Positions 45,916 through 64,000 of a stretch of DNA of 64,000 nucleotides are shown one piece after another. The notes below the pieces were generated by a model. It did not search any database. It saw only the letters and a list, made by a program, of their open reading frames with translations, and was not told where the DNA came from. Numbering within the stretch: the first letter of the stretch is position 1; every line of letters begins with the position of its first letter. Location of the stretch: NCBI RefSeq assembly GCF_024679245.1, contig NC_090177.1, forward strand, positions 22,758,450-22,822,449. Direction: 5' to 3'. Both the position numbers and the translations under genes were made by a program. Origin of the DNA: Pseudorasbora parva. Its lineage: Eukaryota > Chordata > Actinopteri > Cypriniformes > Gobionidae.

Positions 45916-46665
45916 GTAAGGCCACACAGATCAGTTTGATTGTTGATTCCTGCCCAGTAATTCCTACTTCACAGGTGTGAAATCTTGGTGTAATTTTTGA
46001 TCCACAATTAACATTTGAAGCACACATAAAACACATCTCTAAAACTACAGTTTTCCACCCGAGAAACATACTGTAGCTCGACAAAGACCGTTTCTCCCTT
46101 TTTGCAGACACATGCCTTTATTTTAACTAGGTTACTGTTATACCTTGCTTATCTTGCCTTCCAGCTAAATTGTTGAGCAAGCTTCAATATATACAAAATT
46201 CTGCCGCTCGTGTGCTCACTCGTATTTCTCCCTGTGAACACATTACACCGGTTCTTTCACAATTGCACTGGCTTCTCATAAATCCAAGAATTGATTTTAG
46301 AATTCATATTTTAATGGGACTGCACCTGAGTATCTTTGCGATCTCATCAGTCCTTGTACTCCATAATGCTCTCTTTGCTCTGCTAATTCTCTTTCACTTC
46401 ACCAGCCTTCATGTAAGCTAAAGACCATAGGGGAAAGGGCCTAGCCCCCAAGCTATGGAATGTGCTTCCTCTGCCCAACAGAAATGCACCAACGTTGGGT
46501 CATTTTAAAAAGTTGATTAAGGACACATTTATTTAAGACAGTTTTTCTCTAATTAACTGTTGTATTGCTTTTGTTGTTTTTACTCTTTTTATTGTAGTGC
46601 TTTAGGTTTAAGAAAAGCGCATTATAAATCAAATGTATTATTATTATTAATATTATTATTAATAA
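45915..46665 (+). mobile_element. LINE 3' fragment (L2/CR1-like reverse transcriptase end)
   Basis: Translates in pieces to LGVIFDPQLTFEAHIK, then KLQYIQNSAARVLTRI and ITPVLSQLHWL, which are the conserved C-terminal motifs of L2-clade non-LTR retrotransposon proteins. It ends in a non-coding tail with gcgcattataaatcaaatg and an ATT run at 46638-46664. 5'-truncated with frameshifts, so inactive. Confidence 0.8.
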
Positions 46666-48296
46666 GCACCCAATTTGTCAGGTGGTGTGACTGTCCGAAC
46701 AAATGAACAGACATAATACAAAATTAAAAACCAAATATTATGGAATCATTTTAGTTTTGACACTTTTCATATAAACAAATTATATGAATAGAAGTAGTTT
46801 TAAAGCAGTTTTGTCTGGCAATTTGTATATTCTCAAATGTCAGCATGGCACAACTGCAGACATTGCTCTTTTATTGTGAATTGACAGGGTAATTACAGTA
46901 AAAATGATGATGCACCCTCATAATGACCCCCCATACATATAACCAACCCATACTGACGTGGTACACTTTCCATGGCATTTGGTACAATTACAGTATATAT
47001 ACAAACAACTATTTGGTTGAACTGCCTGACAAAAACAGTAAAACACTTTGAAAGGTTATTTAACAATAGAAACACAACTCAAAAATATCCAGTTTTGAAA
47101 AGATTTTAAAAAACCACCTTTTTGATTTGTCAATGACCTATATATTATATAATTTTAAATAGTAAATTTCACAATATTATTAATTTTACTGGCTTTTTTA
47201 AATCAAATAAATGCAATTGATTAAAAGAGACGTCTTTATAAAAAAAAAAAAAAAAAAAAAAAAACTTATATTGGTTTTAGGCAAAATAACCCCCTTTTTA
47301 TTTTTTTCCTGGTATTACGAGGTTAAATAGTAGTTCATTAATTATAATTTTTTGTAATAGAATGTTTATATAAGGCCATAGAAAAAGCTTTTGTAAGTTG
47401 TCACAAAGGAGAAGGAAAGGATACGGAAGGAAGTGGAAAATCAAGCCAAACACAACATTGGATCTGATCTAAAATTTTGTGTGAGAAGCTCTTCTTATGC
47501 AAAACAATGGCTGGCTTCCTCGTGTGAAATAGATGTTGTGTTTGGACCCTATGGGGCTAAATGCTTAACCTGTGAATGGGCTCTTTCTCTAAACAAGTGG
47601 AGGAAAAATATGTAATTCTCAGTCACCATTTGCTTATGATTCATATCCCTAATAGTCATTTTGACCATACTTTGACCTGCTAATCTACTATGACAGTATC
47701 TATTAAATACATTCAATAGACCACTGTTTGAAATAAAGATGTTTTAAATAAGTGTAACAGTAAAACATTAGTTTACTAATTTAATTCCCAACTATAGAAC
47801 TGCAGTTCCCAATGATCTTTTAGAGTCGGAATTTCTCACACACGTATCAGAGCTGTGCATTGAGCAAGGCTATCAGCACAGCCCTGTCTGGGACGGCCCT
47901 CTGCAATGTTTTTTCAGACTCGCCGGGTGTTTTAGGGGTGCTAACTTCACACCTCTAGATGTTATCAATGCACCACGTGTGCAAGAGAGAACCACGGGTG
48001 TCAGAGCTCTCACAGTACAAAAAAAAACATGGTGTAAGAGGTGGAATAAACCCAGCTTTGAAGAGACACATCAAAAAGGTGAAATATTTTTCTGTAGAAT
48101 ACCTTTGTGGAATTTACTTTTTTAAACTTGTTTATCAGAAAATGGCCGACAGAGTTTTGAGAGTTCCGTCATTGAGAATCATTCCTTGTTCCTTGGAAAA
48201 CATGCAAGTGCTGGATAATCCACTTCTAAAGAATTGTCCAAACAAGTTTTTTGTTTTTTTGTCATTCAATATAAAATTCTAGGGAAGACTAGAATT
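46666..48296. other. Intergenic DNA, no gene recognised
   Basis: AT-rich. Poly(A) of about 24 at 47240-47263. 47400-47610 is the least repetitive part. No exon evidence. Confidence 0.45.
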
Positions 48297-48297
48297 A

Positions 48298-48461
<164 letters not shown>

Positions 48462-48659
48462 CTAATGTCTGTCTCTCTGTCTAATCTATCTGTCTGTCTA
48501 ACATTATAAATGTCTTTACTGCAACTTTTGAACAATTGAATGCATCCTTGCTAAATAAAAGCATCTACCTATAATACAACACAAAACTGCTTATTTTATG
48601 AGCTTGGATTCATGTTTATGTAGTCAAAGCTCATGTGAATAAATCTAGTTGAGGTTTGT

Positions 48660-49140
48660 TTATGGTGACTGGGTATCCACTGGACAGAGACGGGTTGGGC
48701 CTTGTTGGTGTCCTCTCTGCTGTACAGCTATGCCTGCAGCTGCCTTTCCAGACTGTAAACTCATCATGTCCCTCATATCAGTACGCTGCAGGGCTTGAGA
48801 CATGCGCTGTGGCATGAGACAGAGCCTCCCCAGTCCCCTTCCCTCACTAAAAGAGCTGCCTAACGACAGACGGCTTACAAGGGGTAATGCGCACACACCG
48901 ATGCTAAAATAACAGAGGACAATACTGCATAGTCCTGAAATGAATCTTCTCCTTAAAGCAAACGCTAACGTACGTCCTGCTCGTATCAGATGTGCTGCCC
49001 AAATGTGTCTGTGCGTGTGCGTAAGCGCACAGCACAGGTGTTCGTGTGGTGAGGCTGAGGTCATGGTGGGTAAAGCGAGAGTGCTCAGCTGTCCGCTTAC
49101 ATCAGTCGGAGAGCCAAACCTGCTGGGAGAAAAATCAAAT
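48660..49140. other. Unique GC-richer intergenic block
   Basis: No recognised repeat. Open frame of 134 codons on the minus strand (48660-49064) has no domain, and an overlapping frame exists on the other strand. Candidate regulatory DNA between plekhn1 and klhl17. Confidence 0.3.
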
Positions 49141-49517
49141 GATACTCTCTAATAGGCTGAACTTTGAAGGGTCGCTCCTTTAATAAAGAAATCATTTGTT
49201 TTATTAAATGGAGAGATCATCTGGTTCAAAAGTAATGTGATCGGATTCCGGCTATCAGATTGGATAAAACCTTGAAAATGGGTTGTTCAAAAAACAAAAA
49301 CAAAAAAGGATTCTAAAAATCCTATCTTGGTTTTAATCTGGAGCAAATCATCAGTTTGTGGTGTTATGGTATACGTTTTTTTGATACGTGGATTTCAGGA
49401 ACAAAACTTTAACTTTAGAACTGGTCAAAAAATACAACATTTGTATCATGTAATATACACATAAAATAACCCCCAAATTTATATATATATATATAGTCAA
49501 CCTTCAAATAATTATGT

Positions 49518-49895
49518 TCAGTTATGCACTCAATACTTGGTGGGGAATCCTTCTGCAGAAATGACTGCTTCAATGTGACGTGGCATGGAGGCGATCAGCC
49601 TGTGGCACTGCTGAGGTGTTATGGAGGCCCAGGATGCTTCGATAGCGGCCGTAAGCTCATCCAGAGTGTTGGGTCTTGCGTCTCTCAACTTTCTCTTCAC
49701 AATATCTCACAGATTCTCTATGGGGTTCAGGTCAGGAGAGTTGGCAGGCCAATTGAGCACAGTAATACCATGGTCAGTAAACCATTAACCAGTGGTTTTG
49801 GCACTGTGAGCAGGTGCCAGGTCGTGCTGAAAAACCAAATCTTCATCTCCATAAAGCTTTTCAGCAGATGGAAGCATGACTAGCTGCTGCATTGA
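49518..49895 (-). mobile_element. Tc1 transposase 3' fragment
   Basis: Minus-strand translation gives QHDLAPAHSAKTTG, stop, WFTDHGITVLNWPANSPDLN, then IENL and ITPQQCHRLIASMPRHIEAV, the C-terminal catalytic region of a Tc1 transposase including the PDLNPIE end of the DDE triad. One in-frame stop, N-terminal two-thirds and both inverted repeats missing. Confidence 0.88.
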
Positions 49896-49924
49896 CCCTG
49901 CCCTTGATAAAACACAGTGGACCT

Positions 49925-50400
49925 AGTATGGTGACAAAATAAAATAGGCCGCTTTTCTAAGCGGATTTAAAAGGAGAACTATAATGTATTCTGGATGAGA
50001 TGTGAGAGAAGATGTTTCAGGCGGGACTTTTTACTGCGCAGGGTCGAAGTACTCTCAGAAGTGCTATTCCACCGTACATTATAGTTCTCCTTTTTAATCC
50101 ACTTAGAAAAGCACGCCACGTTTTATGTCACCATACTTGATCGTTCAACTATTGGTGTAACTGTATTTAAATGGGGAAAACGTGAGGGTGTTTGGTTACT
50201 TCTAACTTGATCTCTGTTTGGTACCATAGTGAATGAACTGGGCTTAGTGGGCTAAGCTAAATGCTATCAGAATGTCACCGCGTGTCAGTGCGATTAAGTG
50301 CACGCACTGAGACGAGAGGTATGTATCAACTTGTCTTAGTTAAGGGAATAACATAGTTTAATATGAAAAAGTGGTGAAGCATTCCTTTAAACTGGTCCAT
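49925..50400 (-). repeat. Second copy of the aaagggatacttc-type MITE
   Basis: Matches 19324-19805 in reverse orientation (for example gtaccatagtgaatgaactg, ggtgacattctgatagcatt reversed). It has its own inner palindrome around agaactataatgta. Confidence 0.85.
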
Positions 50401-50659
50401 ACAACAATCTTCTGAAGCTATTTGTGAGAACAAACTGAGGTTTCAAATCAAATCTCGCTCGACAGTTTTGGTCACCTTTCACTTTCATTGTACAGCGGCT
50501 TGGACATTCTGCTATAAATCCTTCTGTGCTCTTCTGAAGAAAGGTATTTTACAATGACAAAATTGTATTCTTTGAACTCTTTTGTGCCATTACTGAAGTA
50601 TTTTAACACATACCGTGCACAAATGCTAAATTATAAACCCAGTTACAATTTGTCTTCAT

Positions 50660-50920
50660 ATTAAAAGGACAATTAATTTACTAACATGTTGTTCCAAACT
50701 GTATGACTTTTTTCATCTGTGGAACATAAAAATATTTTATTTTATTGTATTATTATTATTACTATTTTTTTCATACAATGGAAGTCAATGAACACCACAA
50801 CTGTTGGGTTACCAACATTCTTCAAATATCTTGTGTTCCGCAGAAGAAAGTCAGTCATACAGGTTTGGAACGTGTTGTGAGTAAAACTTGACCACATTTT
50901 TGGGTTAACATCCCTTTAAT
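50660..50920. repeat. MITE of the aaagg-aattcac family
   Basis: gttgttccaaactgtatgac at the left and tcatacaggtttggaacgtg at the right are inverted segments, and the ends read aaaggacaatt / aacatcccttt. A similar piece is at 51440-51740. Confidence 0.7.
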
Positions 50921-50989
50921 AATGTGTCAGTCAATTTGTTCATGTGAGATTAAACTTAAAAATGAGATTAAACTCACATTCCACCTGAA

Positions 50990-53099
50990 AACAGCTTTAT
51001 TTCATTTACAGTAGTGGTTTGATTTTATACAGCAGTATATTGCTCCATTTGACATTAGTGCAAAAAATTCATGTTTGTTCTTAAATATAGCAAAACATAA
51101 CCGGCACAATATAACACATTCAACAACATTACAATCAAAAAGGACAAAAGAAAAGACAGCCAGTTACATTGACATTGCACAAAGTTTCAGGATATTTGGT
51201 TATATACATACTGTAACTCCTTTCTGTGGGCTTGTGGCGTTATGTATTGTCAAAGTGCAGGATGCTTCACCTCTACAGGAATGCACATAGGCAGCACTCT
51301 GATCTCCCTGGACACAAACTTATACTGACCTTAAACACGTTTCTCTGAATTAAAGTCCTTAAAAAAAGGAAATAAAATCCTAACTTCTCAGAAGTTTTGA
51401 AATCATATAATACTATGCTACATTTTAAAACCTACATAAAATGGAAGAGAGCAGGATTTATTTGATGGATAGTTTACACAAAAATGTTAATCATTTAGCC
51501 TCAAGTTGTTCCAAACAGTGTGCATTTCTTTCTTCCGTGGAACATAAAAGTAAATATTTTGCAGAATGTCCAAGCTGCTCTTTTTTCATACATGGCCCCT
51601 TGTCCACATTTATTTTCATTGTACAGACAAAAAACAGCCTAGATATTCTTTTAAATATCTCTTTTTGTGTTCTACGTAGCAAAGAAAGTCATACAGGTTT
51701 GGAACAACAAAATACATTTTAATTTTTGGGGAAACTATCCCTCGTTTTGGGGTGACCTGTGCTCTCAGTTAAACTAAATACAAAACCCACTGTTCATTCA
51801 TCTACCCATCTGAGGTAAGATGCATTGGTAGTGGCTGTTACCAATGACATCACAGCACAACACATACATACTATCTAGATCCGATCACGCTGCCAAAGCA
51901 GACAACCCTGGCAAATAAGCAAAATTTAGAAAATGCAATATACAATGACATGGTTCAATGTCAACCTTGGAAACTAATTTAAGACATACAACATATAGGA
52001 GCTTATAATAGCCAAGTTACTCACATTGAAGGGCTTGATATTGAAGTGTCAGTGTTACCGATTACCCGTTAATTAATCAGGATTAGTTCTGAGCACCGAT
52101 CACCCTTTCCAAAGCATGAGAAATGAGAAAGTGCAGCTTTAATGTCACAGCTAGTTTTTAGGTATGGCTATAGTCTTTATTAGAAAGACATTTCTCCTGG
52201 TTTGTGATATAGACGTGTCATATTAGTGGAGTGTGTACTCACGTAGAGCTCAATCTTTCGAGCTTGTAATACATGACCAGAAACCAAACCAAGCATGTCT
52301 ATTAAAACACTAAACAACTGTTCTGCATAACGCTCACATTTTCACACCAAACACCGGTGCTTCTCTGATATGCAATAAGTACATCCATTAGTACATTAAA
52401 ACTATATCTCCCCTCTTAAGTCAGAGGTGGTCCTTCAAACATCTCTGAAATAGTGTCATATGTTTATATTACATTTGATAAATAAATAAGAAAATACATA
52501 AAACATATATTATGTTATCAACATGATCTGAGCACACTCGGCTGTATGCAGTGTAGAGTCCAGCCCCTGCTGTGTGAGAATTTCTGCTTGTAAATGTCCA
52601 TGCGCATCTGTGGTGAGACAGGGCAGCATTGCACGTTACTACCACCTAGTGTGGCACAGCAGCACTACATTATTATGTCCTGCCAAGACGAAATTTCTGT
52701 AAACATGCGTGGCAGAACCTGTCAAGAGCTACATTCCTAAAGTTGTTCATACTTTTTTTTGTTTAATATATTATTTCTTAATATTTCAAAAAAGAATCAA
52801 ACATAAATTAAATATACATTAGATATACATCATACACAAAGTGACCGCAAAATGGCAGAGCGACGTTATTTTGCACTTTCAAGCACTGGGGTTTATAGGG
52901 TGAGAGTTGTGGGAGTGTGTGATTTTTCTTTTCATCCTTTTTTACCCTCATGCTCTGTGGAATGGTGCAGTATTCCTCCAGGCAGAGGGAGGCCGCTGTG
53001 GCCTACGAAACACTCCTTGTCTGGTGCTCAAACCGAGCAGTTGCGCCTCTTTGCCACGCAGGGCAGGCCGCTGGAGCTAAGCCGGGTTTTTACCCTTTG
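50990..53099 (-). other. klhl17: klhl17 3' UTR, extent uncertain
   Basis: AT-rich, non-coding on the gene strand, mostly not repetitive. Minus-strand poly(A) signals occur at 52767-52762 (ATTAAA), 52181-52176 (AATAAA) and 51001-50996 (AATAAA), allowing a UTR of about 0.34, 0.92 or 2.1 kb. It includes one MITE-like piece at 51440-51740. The distal end is a guess. Confidence 0.35.
51440..51740. repeat. MITE of the same family in the klhl17 3' region
   Basis: Inverted caagttgttccaaacagtgt / gtcatacaggtttggaacaa, ending gggaaactatccctc. Confidence 0.7.
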
Positions 53100-61275
<8,176 letters not shown>

Positions 61276-61567
61276 CTGCACAAATCACAGGAAAATGGTT
61301 CACAACTCATCTTAAAACTTAAAAAAAAGGATTATTGTTTCAGTTAGACTGAATTTTTAACATAATATTTTGAAAGACAAATTTGTGTTTTAGTGTGAAT
61401 GAAGGGCACTTTGATGCGCCTGTTGTGAGACCGACAGAAATGTAATGTAATATATTGAACGGGACAGATGTACTTTGTCTGACACATTATAAATGTCAAA
61501 AAACATCAGTTTGAAAAAAGTTTGAAAGTCAGTATTAAATTAATCAGCACTGTATAAATAGTCTTTC

Positions 61568-61714
61568 CTGTAGGTCAATGAGTAGAGCATGGCGCTACCA
61601 ACGCCAAGGTCATGGGTTCGATTCCCAGGGAAAGCAAGAATTGACAAAAATGTAAAATGTGTACCTTGAATGCAATGTAAGTCGCTTTGGATAAAAGCGT
61701 CTGCCAAATGCATA
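61568..61714 (+). repeat. tRNA-derived SINE
   Basis: Box A-like gtcaatgagtagagcatgg and box B ggttcgattcc (61616-61626), then a tail with gtcgctttggataaaagcgt and ctgccaaatg, common at fish SINE/LINE 3' ends. The tRNA part lacks a full cloverleaf. Confidence 0.8.
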
Positions 61715-61845
61715 ATTGTTATTGTTGAAATTGTTATAATTGCACAAATTCACTATTCAGTTGAAAATTTATTTAAAAAACACTTTTTTTTAGAACTTAT
61801 GTTACTGTAAAGTCACAAATTGAAAATATATTTTATAAATGCATA

Positions 61846-62200
61846 TATACACTATCGTTCAAAAGTTTGGGGTTGGTAAGATTTTTTTTTTATTATTTTA
61901 AAAGAAGTCTCTAATGCTCACCAATGCTGCATTATTTGATCAAAACTACAGTCAAAACAGTAATCTTGAGAAATATTATTATGTTATATATTACTTCAAT
62001 CTTCAGTGTCACACGATCCTTCAAAAATAATTCCAACATGCAGATTTGGTGCTCAACATTTAACATTTCTTCTTATTGTTAATGTATGAAACAGTAATTT
62101 TTGTGGAAACTGTGGCATTTTTTTTTCATTGTTCTTTGATGAATCCTTTTTATTTTTATTTATTTTTTAAAAATCTTACTGACGTCAAACTTTTGAATGG
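61846..62200. repeat. MITE with ttcaaaagtttgggg ends
   Basis: Left tatacactatcgttcaaaag and right gtcaaacttttgaatgg are imperfect inverted repeats of a widespread fish Tc1-related MITE. In the klhl17 intron or 5' region. Confidence 0.75.
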
Positions 62201-62529
62201 AATTCAATAATATTATTGAATTAAACTTGCATAAAAACATTCCAATTATGTTCCAAAGTTCACATTATTAGATGTGATTTGGCAAATGCTTTGGCTACCC
62301 AAACTACTTTATTAATACATTAAAATATCTTACCTTGTTTCAATCCATTATGCAGAATTAGTTTGACATTACAAATGTAAAAAAAAAAAAAAAAAAAATA
62401 GGGAGCCTAGTTATAGTTATAATTGACTTACTTTTAAACCATTGCTCTGTCTGCCAACCACATGTTAACATTTCAATTTCTTGGTCAACCAATAGTGCTG
62501 AGTGAGTTTCAGATTGAACAATGGCAGAA

Positions 62530-62562
62530 GGCATTATTATTATTATTATTATTATTATTATG
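62530..62562. repeat. (ATT)n microsatellite
   Basis: About ten ATT units. A separate poly(A) run of about 20 lies at 62379-62399. Confidence 0.9.
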
Positions 62563-62569
62563 TAATGTG

Positions 62570-63360
62570 ATTTAAGAGACTTCAGCCAATGTCCGAGACC
62601 AGCTCAAGGACATGAACAGAGGTTTTAAGAATTACGACAAGCACCACCGCTGTTAGAGACAAATGTAATATCATCACAACATCATCTAATCTACACACTC
62701 AGAAGCACTATAACTGCCCTAGCAGTGTTCCTGTCACAGATTGTTTGCTTATTTGGGGCAAAGGGCACAGTTAACATGACTAAAAGCATTTCCCAGGTCT
62801 TGTGGGTTAAATATGGGGCCAAAAAGAGCCTCTAGCCTGCAGCAGCTGTTAAGTGCAAGAGAGAATCACAGACAGGCAGGGAACAGCAGTCTATGTCATC
62901 AGCAAGCCCTTGCTAATGGTCCTCTCTAATCAGTGTCAGAACAGCAGGGGGATTTCATAGAATCACGTAACTTTTCAAAACACAGGGACACTAATACCAG
63001 CAGCACTCCGATTATTCAAAAAGAATGCTCTTCTATGAAGAGAGCGGATTAGAGATGATGAAATTAGTGTTGTATGAGAGCAGGGACTGCTTTCTGCTGA
63101 TTAGCTGTCTCAGCTTCTCACTGACATGCCGTTGTCACCACATATTCGAGAGGATGATTGACAGTGTATTGAAGTGCTGACGCAGAGAGCACTTATATCA
63201 GTGTCACCGCATGCTGACATTTTAGCTTTGGTGAGTTTGACTGATTGACATGGTCCAGTTAGCTGTAACCATACTATCCGAGGCCAAAAAAACATCTATC
63301 TCCATTCACAGCAATTGAAACGGTCCCGTGTATTCTGACTGAATAAATTTTTCCTGAGCA
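62570..63360. other. klhl17: Unique sequence, probably klhl17 intron
   Basis: No recognised repeat and no BTB or BACK coding sequence on the minus strand. Somewhat GC-richer than the flanks. May hold regulatory DNA. Confidence 0.35.
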
Positions 63361-63374
63361 ATATATAAAATGCA

Positions 63375-63427
<53 letters not shown>

Positions 63428-63445
63428 TATATACATAAATACATA
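63375..63445. repeat. (TA)n microsatellite
   Basis: TA run with tacata interruptions directly left of the Tc1 fragment. Confidence 0.95.
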
Positions 63446-63971
63446 TATACTCACCTAAAGGATTATTAGGAACACCTGTTCAATTTCTCCTTAATGTAAT
63501 TATCTAATCAACCAATCACATGGCAGTTGCTTTAATGCATTTAGGGGTGTGGTCCTGGTCAAGACAATCTCCTGAACTCCAAACTGAATGTCAGAATGGG
63601 AAGGAAAGGTGATTAAAGCCATTTTGAGCGTGGCATGGTTGTTGGTGCCAGACGGGTCGGTCTGAGTATTTCACAATCTGCTCAGTTCCTAGGATTTTCA
63701 CACACAACCATTTCTAGGGTTTACAAAGAATGGTGTGAAAAGGGAAAAACATCTAGTATGCGGCAGTCCTGTGGGCGAAAATGCCTTGTTGGCGCTAGAG
63801 GTCAGAGGAGAATGGGCCGAGCAACTTTGACTGAAATAACCACTTGTTACAACCGAGGTATGCAGCAACGCATTTGTGAAGCCACAACACACAACCTTGA
63901 GGCGGATGGGCTACAACAGCAGAAGACCCCACCGGGTACCACTCATCTTCACTACAAATAGGAAAAAGATA
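63446..63971 (+). mobile_element. Tc1 transposon 5' half, truncated
   Basis: Begins tatactcacctaaaggatta, a Tc1-type inverted end. The open frame 63635-63961 encodes the N-terminal helix-turn-helix part (GLSISQSAQFLGFSHTTISR, VYKEW) and ends at a stop. Sequence switches to an AT run at 63970, so the catalytic half is absent here. Confidence 0.85.
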
Positions 63972-64000
63972 TACATATATATATTTAGACTACACTACCA

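Noticed and set aside
46170..46421. Independent small gene
   Set aside because: It is the C-terminal motif region of a 5'-truncated LINE.
48660..49064. 134-codon minus-strand frame as a gene between plekhn1 and klhl17
   Set aside because: No recognisable domain, an overlapping frame on the other strand, no splice or promoter support.
61568..61640. A tRNA gene
   Set aside because: A and B boxes are present but the cloverleaf is incomplete, and the unit continues into a typical SINE tail.
63635..63961. A host helix-turn-helix gene
   Set aside because: It starts just after a Tc1 inverted end and matches the N-terminal part of a Tc1 transposase, truncated by an AT tract.

Overview
The window is vertebrate nuclear DNA from a ray-finned fish, most likely a cyprinid. 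Three things point there: spliced genes with GT-AG introns and vertebrate domain architectures, a dense load of Tc1/mariner and hAT-type DNA transposons and their short non-autonomous derivatives, and long simple-sequence tracts of the kind common in cyprinid genomes. Nothing suggests bacterial, viral or plasmid origin.

Three protein-coding genes are present. On the + strand perm1 (coding 20803-26464, three coding exons, 1181 residues) is complete apart from a presumed upstream non-coding exon. On the - strand plekhn1 (43066 down to 28330, 16 coding exons, 711 residues) is complete. On the - strand klhl17 (61275 down to 53100, eight coding exons, the last 405 residues) runs off the right side: its BTB-encoding 5' exons were not found before base 64000. 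All three were assembled by hand from splice signals, and every exon phase closes. The order and orientation klhl17 > plekhn1 > < perm1 match the human cluster KLHL17-PLEKHN1-PERM1 on chromosome 1p36.

Layout. 1-20.8 kb is intergenic DNA upstream of perm1, in which blocks of unique, somewhat GC-richer sequence (candidate regulatory DNA) alternate with AT-rich DNA and transposon relics; no coding exon was recognised there, and HES4 (next to PERM1 in human) was not seen. 20.8-27.2 kb is perm1, with a dead Tc1 element in its first coding intron. 27.2-27.8 kb is the short gap between the convergent 3' ends. 28.3-43.1 kb is plekhn1, whose introns hold many MITEs. 43.4-51 kb is intergenic, with a LINE 3' fragment, a Tc1 remnant, MITEs and a tetranucleotide tract. 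51-64 kb is klhl17, with a Tc1, a hAT-type element and TA/CA microsatellites in its introns.

What the genes do (family knowledge): PERM1 is a muscle regulator of oxidative metabolism induced by PGC-1/ERR; PLEKHN1 is a lipid-binding double-PH protein linked to mitochondria; KLHL17 (actinfilin) is a BTB-Kelch Cullin-3 adaptor. They are neighbours by ancient synteny, not as an operon. I found no new molecular system; the best leads are the duplicated PH exon cassette in plekhn1, the repeated aromatic/acidic motif of perm1, and an unexplained coding-like fragment ending in poly(A) inside a klhl17 intron.
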